A DNA stretch of 64,000 nt from an uncultured Verrucomicrobiota bacterium. GTDB taxonomy: Bacteria > Verrucomicrobiota > Verrucomicrobiia > Opitutales > Opitutaceae. The stretch covers positions 124,001 to 188,000 of the forward strand of contig CAIQAB010000017.1 of the NCBI GenBank assembly GCA_903869675.1. Direction: 5' to 3'. The notes beneath the pieces are model-generated. The model was given only the letters and a program-made list of their open reading frames with translations. It was not told the origin of the DNA and did no database searches. Below, in pieces: positions 38,076-47,321 of the stretch; position 1 is the first letter of the stretch; the number at the start of each line of letters is the position of its first letter. The position numbers and the translations under genes are program-made.

Positions 38076-39434
38076 TTAGACTAGGGAGAGGCGGTCGGCG
38101 GGGAGGGCTTTCTTGGCCTCGGCGTAGCCTTCAAACTCGTCCTTGAACTTGATGAGGAAGCTCTGGGTCGGCCAAGAGCAGGCCTCTCCAAAGGCACAGA
38201 TGGTGCGGCCGGGAATCTGGTCGGCGACACTCTTCAACAGGGCGGCGTCTTCCTTGCGGGCGTCGCCGTGGACCATGCGGGAGCTGATCTTTTTCATCCA
38301 GAGCGAGCCTTCGCGGCAGGGGGTGCACTGGCCGCAACTCTCATGCTGGTAGAAGGCGTTGATGTTGGCGAGGGCCTCGACCATGTTGACCGAGTCGTCC
38401 ATGACGATGACGCCGCCAGAGCCGCCCATGGAGCCGATCATGGCGAGCGAATCGAAATCCATCGGCACGTCTTCGACGCCCCAGTCGTAATCCACCATGT
38501 CGGCGCCGACCTTGCGCTTGCCCTTGTAGCGTTCCCCAAAGCGGAGAACCTTGGCGGAGGAACCGCCGGGGATGACAGCCTTAAAAGTGCGGCCGGGAAG
38601 CGGGCCACCACAGACCTCGTTGAGCAACTGGCCCATGGTGATGGTGCCGGCGGGGAACTCGTAGTAGCCAGGCCGCTGCACGTGACCGGAGACGCAGAAA
38701 ATGCGGGTGCCGGTGTTGCCGGGCGTGCCCGTCTTGGCGTAGGCCTCGCCGCCGATATCGGCGATGTGCTTCACTTGGCAGAGCGTCTCGACGTTATTCA
38801 CGATCGTCGGGCACTGGTAGAGACCGAGGACGGCAGGGAAATAGGGGGGCTTGATGCGGGGGTTGGCGCGTTTGCCTTCGAGGGACTCGATGAGGCCGGT
38901 CTCCTCGCCGCAAATGTAGGCGCCGGCGCCGCGGTGGACGTAGATCTCGCAGGAATAGCCGGTGCCCAGGATATTCGGGCCGACGAGATTAGCGGCGCGG
39001 GCCTCGGCGATGGCCTTCTCGAGGATGCGGGCACCCTCGGGCATCTCGCCCCGGATGTAAATGTAGGCCTGCTTCACATTATTGGCAAAGCAGCTAATAA
39101 TCGTGCCCTCGATCAGCTGATGAGGGTCCTGGTGCATGATGTAGCGGTCCTTGAAGGTGCCCGGCTCGGACTCGTCGGCATTCACGATCAGGTAGATGGG
39201 TTTGCCGGACTTGCGGTCCACGAGGGACCATTTCACGCCGCAGGGGAAACCCGCGCCACCGCGACCGCGCAGGCCGGATTTCTTGACCTCCTCGATCAGG
39301 TCGGCGGGGGGGCGGGCTACGGACTTCTTCAATGTCTCGTAGCCGCCGTGGCGCAGGTAGCACCCGAGGTCGTTGGTGTAACCGGGCTCGTCGATGTGCT
39401 TAAAAATGACGCGGGTCTGGACGGGGGCGGGCAT
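38076..39434 (-). CDS. nuoF: NADH-quinone oxidoreductase subunit F (NADH/FMN site)
   Basis: A 452-residue subunit that oxidises NADH and holds FMN and cluster N3. SGLRGRGGAGFPCGVKWSLV is the FMN/NADH loop. HRGAGAYICGEETGLIESLEGK and NADESEPGTFKDR line the site. SCGQCTPCREG with a later cysteine (FGEACSWP) ligates the 4Fe-4S cluster. It is followed by nuoG in the transcript. Confidence 0.95.
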   Translation of the reverse strand: MPAPVQTRVIFKHIDEPGYTNDLGCYLRHGGYETLKKSVARPPADLIEEVKKSGLRGRGGAGFPCGVKWSLVDRKSGKPIYLIVNADESEPGTFKDRYIMHQDPHQLIEGTIISCFANNVKQAYIYIRGEMPEGARILEKAIAEARAANLVGPNILGTGYSCEIYVHRGAGAYICGEETGLIESLEGKRANPRIKPPYFPAVLGLYQCPTIVNNVETLCQVKHIADIGGEAYAKTGTPGNTGTRIFCVSGHVQRPGYYEFPAGTITMGQLLNEVCGGPLPGRTFKAVIPGGSSAKVLRFGERYKGKRKVGADMVDYDWGVEDVPMDFDSLAMIGSMGGSGGVIVMDDSVNMVEALANINAFYQHESCGQCTPCREGSLWMKKISSRMVHGDARKEDAALLKSVADQIPGRTICAFGEACSWPTQSFLIKFKDEFEGYAEAKKALPADRLSLV

Positions 39435-39449
39435 GGTGCGAGATGAAGA

Positions 39450-39477
39450 AGTAGCGAGTAGTGAGTGGCGAGTAGGT
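39450..39477. repeat. Heptamer repeat (family A), nuoE-nuoF spacer
   Basis: A run of GTAGCGAG/TAGTGAG/TGGCGAG-type heptamers without a clear second arm. It belongs to the same family as the nuoI-nuoJ spacer. Confidence 0.65.
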
Positions 39478-39482
39478 GCGGG

Positions 39483-39971
39483 CTACTTGCGGGCGGCCGC
39501 CTCGGAGCGTATCTGGGCGCTAATCTGGCGGGCCTTGGTCGCATCCACTTTCTCGTGGAGAACTTCGTCAATCAGAACGACCGGTGCGGTGCCGCAGGAA
39601 GCGAGGCACTCGACAAAATCAACCGTGACTTCGCCGCAGGGCGAGGTAGCGCCGAGAGTGGTCTTGAACTCGTCCCGGAAGGTCTCGCAGGTCTTGTAGC
39701 CGCCGAGGAGGGCGCAGGAAAGGGTGCGACAGACCTTGATGTGGCGGCGACCGATGGGGGCGCGACGGAACATCGGGTAGAAAGTCACGACCTCGAGGAC
39801 GTTGATAGGCTGGAGCTCTAGCTTTTGAGCGATCCAGAGAACGGCGTCCTCGGAAATGTAGCCGGCATCCTCCTGCACGAGGTGCAGGAGCGGCAGGGTG
39901 GCGCTGCGCTTGACCGGGTAATGCGTGATGACTTCGTCAATACGCTGGAAGGTTTCTGGCTTGAGATTCAC
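39483..39971 (-). CDS. nuoE: NADH-quinone oxidoreductase subunit E (2Fe-2S thioredoxin-like)
   Basis: A 162-residue subunit with the N1a [2Fe-2S] cluster. An N-terminal helical part (RIDEVITHYPVKRSATLPLLHLVQEDAGYI) leads to a thioredoxin-like domain. Cysteines lie in VCRTLSC and in VECLASCGTAPVVLID, the usual CxxxxC...CxxxC set. It pairs with NuoF, encoded immediately downstream. Confidence 0.93.
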   Translation of the reverse strand: MNLKPETFQRIDEVITHYPVKRSATLPLLHLVQEDAGYISEDAVLWIAQKLELQPINVLEVVTFYPMFRRAPIGRRHIKVCRTLSCALLGGYKTCETFRDEFKTTLGATSPCGEVTVDFVECLASCGTAPVVLIDEVLHEKVDATKARQISAQIRSEAAARK

Positions 39972-39982
39972 GGATAGAGGAA

Positions 39983-40079
39983 AAGTAGCGGGTAGTCAGT
40001 AGCGGGTAGCGAGTAGGTCGATCAGCGGGAGGTGGTCGGTCGAAGGATGCTCGCTACGCGCTGCTCGATGCTCGCGACT
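39983..40079. repeat. Hairpin-forming heptamer repeat (family A), nuoD-nuoE spacer
   Basis: The left arm (about 39983-40017) reads AGTAGCGGGTAGTCAGTAGC and continues in the same style. The right arm (about 40049-40079) is the partial reverse complement (GCTCGCTAC...GCTCGATGCTCGCGACTT). It fills most of the 118-base spacer. Confidence 0.75.
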
Positions 40080-40089
40080 TCGGTGTTCA

Positions 40090-41328
40090 TCAGCGGTCGC
40101 ACTCGCCCATCACAAAGTCGAGGGAACCGAGGATGGAGACGACGTCGGATACGAGATTGCCTTGGCAGACCTTGGGCAGAATGGACAGATTGCAGAAGCT
40201 GGGGCTGCGGATCTTCATGCGGTAGGGCACTCCCCCGCCCTTGCTGACGATGAAGAAGCCCAGCGCGCCCTTCGGCACCTCGGCCTCGAAGTAGACCTCG
40301 CCGGCAGGCATCTGGGGTCCCTCGGTGGTGATCATGAAGTTGTTGATCAACTCCTCCATGCTCGTGAGGACCTTCTCCTTGCGGGCGGCGAAGATGCGGA
40401 CGGCATCCTTGGCATACCAGTCGCCCTTGGGGAAACTCTTGATGGCCTGCTTGATGATACGGACGGACTGGCGCATCTCCTCGCCGCGCACCATGTAGCG
40501 GTCGAAACAGTCTCCGTGCGCGCCGATGGCGACGTCGAACTCGTAGCGCTCGTAGCCGGAGTAGGGCTTGTCCTTGCGCAGGTCGAGCGGGACGCCGGAG
40601 CCGCGCAGGTTGGGTCCGGTAAGGCCGTAGGCAAGGGCGTCAGCTTTGGAGATGATGCCCACGCCCTGGGTGCGGTCGATGAAGATCTTGTTCCGGGTTA
40701 GGAGATTCAGGATGTTCTCCAAAATCGGCAGGAACTGGTCGCAGAAGGCGTCGACTTTCTCGACCCAGCCCTCGGGCACATCGCGAGCGACACCGCCAAT
40801 GCGCGTGTAGCTGGTAGTGAAACGGGCGCCGGTGAGCTCCTCGAAGAGTTTATAAAGCTTTTCGCGCTCGGTGAAGGTGTAGAGGAAAATGGCCCAAGCG
40901 CCGACGTCGATGCCGTAGGCGCCGAGGCCGAGGAGGTGGGCGGAAACGCGCGCCATCTCGGAGCAAATCACGCGGATGGCCTGGCAACGCTCGGGCACTT
41001 CGAGTTTGGCAAGGCGCTCGACGGCGCAGGCGTAGGCGACGTTGTTGGCCAGCGGGGCGAGGTAGTCCAACCGGTCCGTGTAGGGCACGAACTGGTTATA
41101 GGTCATGTTCTCGGCGATCTTTTCGTCGCCGCGGTGGAGGTAGCCAAGGACAGGGTCGCAACCCGTCACGATCTCGCCGTCGAGTTCGAGTTGCAGGCGC
41201 AGCACGCCGTGGGTCGAGGGATGGGATGGCCCCATCGAGAGGGACATCTTCTCGGTCTGGAACTCAGGAGCCTCGATGGCGTTCGCGGTCTTCGCGGCGC
41301 TGTCAGGAAAAGCGTAATCGGTGGGCAC
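40090..41328 (-). CDS. nuoD: NADH-quinone oxidoreductase subunit D
   Basis: A 412-residue 49-kDa-type subunit that forms the quinone-reduction site with NuoB. MGPSHPSTHGVLRLQLELDGE holds the conserved histidine near the quinone. GYLHRGDEKIAE, YTRIGGVARDVPEG, TGPNLRGSGVPLDLRK and the C-terminal SFCNLSILPKVCQGNLVSDVVSILGSLDFVMGECDR are typical. The start is the GTG at 41328, just after nuoC. The frame is open to 41592, but that part lies inside nuoC and is not NuoD-like. Confidence 0.94.
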   Translation of the reverse strand: MPTDYAFPDSAAKTANAIEAPEFQTEKMSLSMGPSHPSTHGVLRLQLELDGEIVTGCDPVLGYLHRGDEKIAENMTYNQFVPYTDRLDYLAPLANNVAYACAVERLAKLEVPERCQAIRVICSEMARVSAHLLGLGAYGIDVGAWAIFLYTFTEREKLYKLFEELTGARFTTSYTRIGGVARDVPEGWVEKVDAFCDQFLPILENILNLLTRNKIFIDRTQGVGIISKADALAYGLTGPNLRGSGVPLDLRKDKPYSGYERYEFDVAIGAHGDCFDRYMVRGEEMRQSVRIIKQAIKSFPKGDWYAKDAVRIFAARKEKVLTSMEELINNFMITTEGPQMPAGEVYFEAEVPKGALGFFIVSKGGGVPYRMKIRSPSFCNLSILPKVCQGNLVSDVVSILGSLDFVMGECDR

Positions 41329-41360
41329 GGCGGGAAAGTTTGCGGGTTGCGAGGCAGGGC

Positions 41361-42005
41361 TCAGAGGACGGCGGGCTTGGCGTTGCGTTCGTTCCAGGAC
41401 TCGTCCTTGGCGCGCGGTTCGGCATCGGTGAGGTTCATTTCGCCAGTGGAGGCCACAAAGGGGCCGCCCATCATCGGGGCGGGCAAGACGGAGACCTTGG
41501 TGAGTTCGGCGACCTCGAGGTCGGGCAGCGGGGTCTCGATACCGGCCAGCGGGAAATCTTTGCGGAGGGGGTGGAAGGGATATCCGTCCCACATCAAAAT
41601 GCGGCGCAGATCGGGGTGATCGGTAAAGCGGATACCCATCAGGTCAAAGGTCTCGCGCTCGTGCCAGTTGGCCCCGGCCCACAGAGAAACGACGCTGGGC
41701 GCGGTAGGCTCGGTATCGCTGGCGCAGTCCGCGACGAGTCGAACGTAGCCATGGGCGGTGGAGGAGAGCAGATGCCAGACAACCGAAAAGCGCGGGGTAG
41801 CCTCGACGTCCCAGTCCACGGCGGTGACGTCGATCAGGAGATCATAGCCATGCTCATCTCGGAATAGACGGAGAGCGGCCGGGACCTCGGCCATGGGCAA
41901 ATTAAAGGCGGGATGGTCGCCACTGGGGCGCGCGACGGCGGCTGGAAACCGGGCTTGCAAGACGGCGAGCAGATCGGTCGCGGGAGCGGCGGCGAGGGAA
42001 GACAT
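41361..42005 (-). CDS. nuoC: NADH-quinone oxidoreductase subunit C
   Basis: A 214-residue 30-kDa-type subunit of the peripheral arm. VPSVVSLWAGANWHERETFDLMGIRFTDHPDLRRIL is the family signature, with MWDGYPFHPLRKDFPL directly after. It is a separate gene from nuoD here, whereas in E. coli the two are fused. A non-conserved tail of about 40 residues follows the signature. Confidence 0.94.
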   Translation of the reverse strand: MSSLAAAPATDLLAVLQARFPAAVARPSGDHPAFNLPMAEVPAALRLFRDEHGYDLLIDVTAVDWDVEATPRFSVVWHLLSSTAHGYVRLVADCASDTEPTAPSVVSLWAGANWHERETFDLMGIRFTDHPDLRRILMWDGYPFHPLRKDFPLAGIETPLPDLEVAELTKVSVLPAPMMGGPFVASTGEMNLTDAEPRAKDESWNERNAKPAVL

Positions 42006-42036
42006 GAGCGGAGGCGAGATTCGGAAGGATCGGCAC

Positions 42037-42549
42037 TCAGGCCGAGAGGAGTTGTTTGGCGGTGCCGCCGTTGCGCGTCATTTTGTCCTGCAACTTGATC
42101 AAAGCGTCGAGCAGGGCCTCGGGACGCGGGGGACAGCCAGAAATGTAAACGTCAACCGGGACGATGCGGTCCACGCCCTGGAGGGTGGAATAGCTGCGAT
42201 ACATGCCGCCGGAGGAGGCGCAGGCGCCCATCGCGATGACCCACTTAGGCTCGGCCATCTGGTCGTAAATGCGACGGAGGTGCGGGGCCATCTTGTAGGT
42301 GACGGTCCCGGCGACGATCATGCAGTCGGCCTGGCGGGGGGAAAAGCGGAAGACCTCGGCGCCGAAGCGGGCGATGTCGAAGCGGCTCGAGGCCGTGGCC
42401 ATGAGCTCGATCGCGCAGCAGGCTAGACCCATGGGCATGGGCCAGACTGAGCTGGAACGCAGCCAGTTGATCACGGCATCTACTCTCGTCACGACGATGT
42501 CGCCCTCGATTTTGGTGTTATAGGCCAGCTCGGAATTCGGAGTTACCAT
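42037..42549 (-). CDS. nuoB: NADH-quinone oxidoreductase subunit B (cluster N2)
   Basis: A 170-residue subunit carrying N2, the last Fe-S cluster before quinone. The adjacent cysteines C44-C45 are in LACCAIELM. The other two ligands are in [11 protein letters not shown] and SGCPPRPE. The ATG at 42549 ([10 protein letters not shown]) gives the family length. The frame extends 70 codons upstream without similarity. This is the first gene of the operon, and the 230 bases before it contain the tRNA-Ser gene on the other strand but no nuoA. Confidence 0.95.
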   Translation of the reverse strand: MVTPNSELAYNTKIEGDIVVTRVDAVINWLRSSSVWPMPMGLACCAIELMATASSRFDIARFGAEVFRFSPRQADCMIVAGTVTYKMAPHLRRIYDQMAEPKWVIAMGACASSGGMYRSYSTLQGVDRIVPVDVYISGCPPRPEALLDALIKLQDKMTRNGGTAKQLLSA

Positions 42550-42782
42550 GGTGGGATGCGACGTTAGGCGTGGAAAGTGGGCGTGAGTAAGCGGCGAGAA
42601 AGAAGCACGGGGCCAAGGTCGCGCAAGCAGCATTTCCCGACCATACCCAACGAAGTGGGCAGATTGTGAAAAAGGAAACCGACAGAATAATTTTCGCCAT
42701 TGACCTGGGCTAAGCAGACGCGTTTTTGTGACCCCTTCGCCCATCGCCAAAGGCCTCACCGCCCGCGACGATTAAGCAACCT

Positions 42783-42872
<90 letters not shown>

Positions 42873-42972
42873 TACGAAAAGATACCTTCCTCTTGGAAGG
42901 GATGAGAAACCAGGTTCAAAGGAGCGCAGCGGGAATAGGCCGTGAGCAATACGCCGCGCAGCGCCGGCCGCA

Positions 42973-42988
42973 CCCTCCCTCTCCGCTA
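42973..42988 (+). repeat. Partial copy of the tRNA-Ser 3' end
   Basis: CCCTCCCTCTCCGCTA repeats the last 16 bases of the tRNA gene (42855-42870) with one mismatch, about 100 bases downstream. A duplicated tRNA 3' end is the classic scar of integrase-mediated insertion, but no integrase gene is present and the motif is low in complexity. Confidence 0.5.
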
Positions 42989-43060
42989 GTTTGGCCCTAT
43001 TAAAGGCCTTGGAGGCAGGACTCAAGGTGCGCCCCATCAAGAGATAGATTTACTGCACTC

Positions 43061-45889
43061 CTAATTGGTGAGTTTTTCCATAGCCCGCAGCTGGACCGGC
43101 CCGAGCAAGCCAGAGGTCGCCAGCGGCCAGTCGGCCGCTTGGAAGTCGCGATAGCGAATATTCACGAAATAGAAGTTGCGCCAAGTGACACCACGCCGGT
43201 CCAGATCACGGATGCGGTTCGCGGCCAGATTGGTCACCTCGATCTCCAATTCGTTGCCGCTCGATCGGAGCAGGCCGGCGGGAACCACCACACGATGAGG
43301 ACGCATAAAAGTGACGCCTAAATCCGTGCCGTTGAGCCGCACGCGCGCCACATGAAAGACCTCCCCGAGTTCGAGGTAACATTGCCCGGGAGTAAGCTCA
43401 CCCGGGGAGAAATGGGTGACATACCGGGCGGTGCCCGCAAAAGCCTCGCGCCGCGCGTCGCCACCCTCCGTCCAGGAAACCAAACCAGCCGGCTCCCACG
43501 GATCCGGAAGCTCTGGCCCACCCGCGATGAACTGCACCCGCCATGATCCGTCCAAGGTGAATAAAGTCCGACCCGGGCGCGCGTTGGTTGCCATGCGGCC
43601 CAAGTCATCAACCGATGCCGCGCGGTCACGCTCGCAGCGGGTGCGTAACCAGAGGCTATGCCCCGGCTCCAGACGCAGGCGCACCTCGGGACGGCCGGCG
43701 GCGTTTTGGCGGATGCCGGCGGGGGCAATCGCGCCCGTAAGCGGATCGAGCACACTCGCGGCTGCAGCCGGCCGACCCAACTCAACCCAGGCGTCGAGCG
43801 GTTCCAAAGCGTGGTTGACCATAAAATAGGCAGGGGCGCCGCCTTCTGTTTTGCAAAGGAGAAGCAGTCCCGGGTGGGCGCTCACCGCCGGTTCGGGGAG
43901 AATTCCCGCCTGAGCGAGGACTTTTTCCACCGGTCCCAGCAAAAGCCGACCACGTCCCCGCCGCAGTTCCCGGACCTCGATCAAATCCGCATGCGCGAAG
44001 TCTGGGAGCAAGTCCCGCAAGTCGTTCCGCCGGCGCTCCACTTGCCCGAGACCAGGCACGTCGTCCGCAACCGGGGTGACAAAGCCGATCGTCGCGCCAT
44101 CCTCGGCTAAACGTAGCGCGGCGCGGAGCGTTTCCAGCGGCAAGGTCTTCGAAGCGGGAAACAACACCGTCCGGTAAGCAGCGCCACCTTCAAGGCCAAC
44201 GCCGCCCCCTTCCCTTATCCGCAACCCAGCGATCTGCCGGTCGCTGGCATAATCGAAGGCGTGGCCCCGCGCGAAGAGCTCGTAGCCAAGCGCCGGCACC
44301 CAGTTGCGGTTGTGCACGGTAAGCAGGGCAACGCCGGGCCGGGGATCGCTCCAGACATCGTCGATCGGCCAGTAGAGCAGGAAATCGTTGTCCGGCGCGG
44401 CGGCCTGCAAGACGGACTGCACACGGGTGACGTAGGTGTTGAGCGCCGCAAACTCGCGCCAGAGCGGGTTACGAGTGTTGAGCTCGCTGGCGGCGTAGAA
44501 AAGCCAACCGGGCCAGGGGACGTCGTCGGGCGAGTAGGCGTTGCCGTGGTAGAACACATGATTCACGCCGGCGATGAACAAGCGGTCAGTGAAACTCTTG
44601 AGCTCCTCGAAGGTCTCGTGGAAGTGCTCCGCGATCCAAGTGCCGGTCTCGGCGGAAACCAGCCGGCGGCCGGTCACATGGGCGGCGGAGGAGGCGAATT
44701 TACTCACCTGGAGATCGCGGTCGGCACCGCCGATATGGGCGTCGAAACGCGAGTCCAGCGGGTCAGGGCCGCCGTGACCGAACATCTCGGTCTCGGGAAT
44801 CGCAGCCAGCGCATAAAGATCGAGCAGATTGGCCGGAGCCCCGTGGGCCTGAAAACGCGTGCGCAGGCCGCTCTCCGCCGCCCAGTCAGTCCAAAGCGGA
44901 AAAACCCTTTCCACCGTCACGTCAGAAACAGTCTGACGGTAGTCATGCCATAGCCGCCCCACCGCCTCGGCCTCGCCCAGGCCGGCGAGCAGGTCCCAGT
45001 GGTCTTCCACCCGGTAACCGCGCCGCTGGAAAAACTCATCCGCGAGCGCCGGACTCCAGACCGCGTCATAATACTCGTAGGAATCGTGATAAATCGCCCG
45101 CGGGCGGGCGTGGCCTGAACCGGCGGAAAAGGCGGCGCGGAATGGAGTGAGATAGTGCTCCATCGCCGCCGGCGAGAGAGGGTCGATCATCAAACCCTCG
45201 CCGCCAGGACCGGCGCGTTTGACCTTCAACCCAGTGCTTTGCACGCCCACCGCGACGATCGTCCAGCCATCGACCGGACCGAGCGGCATCCAGCCGAGCC
45301 CCCCGTCGCCGCGCACGAGCGAGCGCAGATCCTTGCGCGCACCAGTGGACGAGACTGCCGCGAACGACTGCCACCTGATAGAATCAAAGCCCTTGGGTGG
45401 ATTGATACGGCCGTCCGCGGGGAACGCGATATTGAGCAACACCAGCCGCTTCCCTGCCTCCTCCGTCGTGACTTGCGGACCGCCGAAGCACCATCCCGTG
45501 CCGGCCGTAAGATCGACGCCAAGGCCACGCTGCTCCGCCGCCGCGACCGTCCAGTCGAACATCCGCCACCACTCGGGGCTGAGAAAGGGGATCCCGCGCG
45601 CCGCGGCGTCCTTCGCGCCATAGATAGGGATGACGTGGATGCCGCCGAGGCCGGCCTCACGACAGCGATCCAGCTCACGGCCCAGATTTGCCTCGTCCAC
45701 CGCCGAGCCCAGCCACCAGTTAAACGTCCAAGGCCGGGTCTCGCGCGTAATCGCGGGCCAGCCTTGGGCATTAGCCGGCGCGGCGTCTGCGGGCGGCGTT
45801 TGCGCCTCCAGCCACGGGCCGAACCACGCGCCGGAGATCGCGCAAAAAAAACTCAGGAAACGGAGAATGGCGATGAAACCAAAGCACAT
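43061..45889 (-). CDS. Exported GH106-like alpha-L-rhamnosidase
   Basis: A 942-residue protein with an N-terminal signal peptide (about 1-30). RPWTFNWWLGSAVDEANLGRELDRCREAGLGGIHVIPIYG is the start of the catalytic domain of glycoside hydrolase family 106. The region about 100-620 also fits (AGTGWCFGG, YHDSYEYYDAVWSPALADEFFQRRGY, ETGTWIAEHFHETFEELKSFTDRLFIAGVNHVFYHGN). A C-terminal beta-sandwich (about 780-930) reads TARYVTHFSPGELTPGQCYLELGEVFHVARVRLNGTDLG, like GH2-type sugar-binding domains. GH106 enzymes remove L-rhamnose from rhamnogalacturonan. The two neighbours upstream are GH28-like, supporting a pectin role. The exact substrate is inferred. Confidence 0.85.
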   Translation of the reverse strand: MCFGFIAILRFLSFFCAISGAWFGPWLEAQTPPADAAPANAQGWPAITRETRPWTFNWWLGSAVDEANLGRELDRCREAGLGGIHVIPIYGAKDAAARGIPFLSPEWWRMFDWTVAAAEQRGLGVDLTAGTGWCFGGPQVTTEEAGKRLVLLNIAFPADGRINPPKGFDSIRWQSFAAVSSTGARKDLRSLVRGDGGLGWMPLGPVDGWTIVAVGVQSTGLKVKRAGPGGEGLMIDPLSPAAMEHYLTPFRAAFSAGSGHARPRAIYHDSYEYYDAVWSPALADEFFQRRGYRVEDHWDLLAGLGEAEAVGRLWHDYRQTVSDVTVERVFPLWTDWAAESGLRTRFQAHGAPANLLDLYALAAIPETEMFGHGGPDPLDSRFDAHIGGADRDLQVSKFASSAAHVTGRRLVSAETGTWIAEHFHETFEELKSFTDRLFIAGVNHVFYHGNAYSPDDVPWPGWLFYAASELNTRNPLWREFAALNTYVTRVQSVLQAAAPDNDFLLYWPIDDVWSDPRPGVALLTVHNRNWVPALGYELFARGHAFDYASDRQIAGLRIREGGGVGLEGGAAYRTVLFPASKTLPLETLRAALRLAEDGATIGFVTPVADDVPGLGQVERRRNDLRDLLPDFAHADLIEVRELRRGRGRLLLGPVEKVLAQAGILPEPAVSAHPGLLLLCKTEGGAPAYFMVNHALEPLDAWVELGRPAAAASVLDPLTGAIAPAGIRQNAAGRPEVRLRLEPGHSLWLRTRCERDRAASVDDLGRMATNARPGRTLFTLDGSWRVQFIAGGPELPDPWEPAGLVSWTEGGDARREAFAGTARYVTHFSPGELTPGQCYLELGEVFHVARVRLNGTDLGVTFMRPHRVVVPAGLLRSSGNELEIEVTNLAANRIRDLDRRGVTWRNFYFVNIRYRDFQAADWPLATSGLLGPVQLRAMEKLTN

Positions 45890-45970
45890 GGAGAAAGCAC
45901 GAGGTTAGGGTGGCAGTTAGGGGTAGATGCCGACGCGAAAAGATGCAGCAAAACGGAACGGCGAGCGCGA

Positions 45971-47317
45971 TTAAGGCAGATAAGGGGCGCCGTTCACCTT
46001 CACGTTTTCCAATTGGATTTCGCATCCGTCCCAGACGCTGAGTTTAGGGCGCTTGAAAATCACGTCCACATGCTCAAAACGCACGCTCGTGATTTCGGTT
46101 TGGCCGGGATTGCCGGCGATACCACCAAAGGAACCGAAACGACCGCGGATGCCGGAAAAAGAAACGTCCCGCACGACCGAGCCAGGCGGCGTGGGTCCCT
46201 GCAGTTCCAGATATTGTTTCCAAGGCTGCATGGCAACCAACGCGCCGCCGGAACTCTCGAGCGTGATATCTTGATACCGGATGTTTTCGTAACGCTGCGG
46301 CGTATCGGGCCGCAGCTTGAAATTGGCGAAAACCATGGCCCCCAGAACTCGGCAATGCTCCACCAGCACATCGCGCACGCGGGTGGCTTCGCTGCCGAGC
46401 GTTACGGCCGCGTGTGCTCGCTGAAAAACGCAATCCACCACCCGCACATGCTCCACTGGCGGGCTTTCTCGGTCCTCCAGTGCAAACGGCCCCTTCGTTC
46501 CCTTGAGGGCTAGCGCATCATCGGTCACGGAAAACCAGCAACCCTCAATGGTCACATCCCGGCAGCTGTCCACGTCGATGCCGTCGGTGCTCGGGGCTTG
46601 CTTGTAGTCGTCTGGAACGGAGAAGCGGGCGTTTTTGACCAAGACATCACGACAGCGGTAGAGATGAAGATTCCAGAACTGGGAATCCTTAAAGGACACC
46701 CCCTCAATCACGACATCCCGGGAGTTTTCAATGAGAGCGAGTCGGGCGCGGGGGATGCCGATGTTACGAAACGCCTTGGGGTCAGGAGTGGCGCGACGCA
46801 GTTTCCAAAATAAATCCCAAAGCGGCCGACCAGCCCCGTCCAACGTGCCCTCTCCAGTGATGTGCAGCCCATCACAACCGTCGGCGTTGATCAGTGCCGG
46901 GGTAAAGAGTTCCTCAAAGTGCCCCTCGATACGTGTGCGACGCGGCGGGAAATCGGCCGCGACGTCGGTGGAGGCGCGGAGGACGGCATCCTTCTCCAGC
47001 AGCAAATTCACGCGTGGCTTCAAAAATAGGGCACCGCTCACAAAAACCCCGGGCGGGACGACCAGCGTGCCCCCGCCGCATGAAGCTAGGCGGTCGATGG
47101 CAGACTGGATGGAAGTGGTGTTCAGCACAACCCCATCGCCGATCGCGCCGAATTCCGTCACGGTTAATTGAAGAGACGGTCCGCGCGGCGCACCCGCTTC
47201 GCTAGCGACCAGCCACAGAGGCAAGCCCGCCGAAACGATCAACAACCCCAAGCCGCAGGCGCGAGCCACGGATAGGCCTAACTGGGGCGACGCGGATGGT
47301 ATCGGAGCTAGTCGCAC
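45971..47317 (-). CDS. Exported GH28-like polygalacturonase-family protein with altered active site
   Basis: A 448-residue protein with a signal segment (about 15-42) and a right-handed parallel beta-helix. VTEFGAIGDGVVLNTTSIQSAID and GGGTLVVPPGVFVSGALFL are typical GH28 N-terminal blocks. Of the four catalytic motifs, NTD is STD (PSTDGIDVDS), DD is kept (VTDDALALKG), GHG is replaced by AHA (RAHAAVTLGSE), and the RIK position reads FKL. Activity may differ from classical polygalacturonase or be lost. The GTG start lies 4 bases after the stop of the next GH28 gene. Confidence 0.82.
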   Translation of the reverse strand: MRLAPIPSASPQLGLSVARACGLGLLIVSAGLPLWLVASEAGAPRGPSLQLTVTEFGAIGDGVVLNTTSIQSAIDRLASCGGGTLVVPPGVFVSGALFLKPRVNLLLEKDAVLRASTDVAADFPPRRTRIEGHFEELFTPALINADGCDGLHITGEGTLDGAGRPLWDLFWKLRRATPDPKAFRNIGIPRARLALIENSRDVVIEGVSFKDSQFWNLHLYRCRDVLVKNARFSVPDDYKQAPSTDGIDVDSCRDVTIEGCWFSVTDDALALKGTKGPFALEDRESPPVEHVRVVDCVFQRAHAAVTLGSEATRVRDVLVEHCRVLGAMVFANFKLRPDTPQRYENIRYQDITLESSGGALVAMQPWKQYLELQGPTPPGSVVRDVSFSGIRGRFGSFGGIAGNPGQTEITSVRFEHVDVIFKRPKLSVWDGCEIQLENVKVNGAPYLP

Positions 47318-47321
47318 GGGC

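Noticed and set aside
38268-39446. Plus-strand open frame of 392 codons opposite nuoF
   Set aside because: Low-complexity translation antisense to a gene with intact NADH, FMN and Fe-S motifs.
33662-40079. Heptamer arrays considered as a CRISPR array
   Set aside because: There are no regular unique spacers between repeats, no cas genes, and the units are short and degenerate.
42973-42988. A second tRNA gene downstream of tRNA-Ser
   Set aside because: Only the 3'-end sequence is repeated; no D arm, anticodon arm or T arm is present.
45155-46513. Plus-strand open frame of 452 codons opposite the GH106 and GH28 genes
   Set aside because: It spans the junction of two well-supported minus-strand genes and shows no family pattern.
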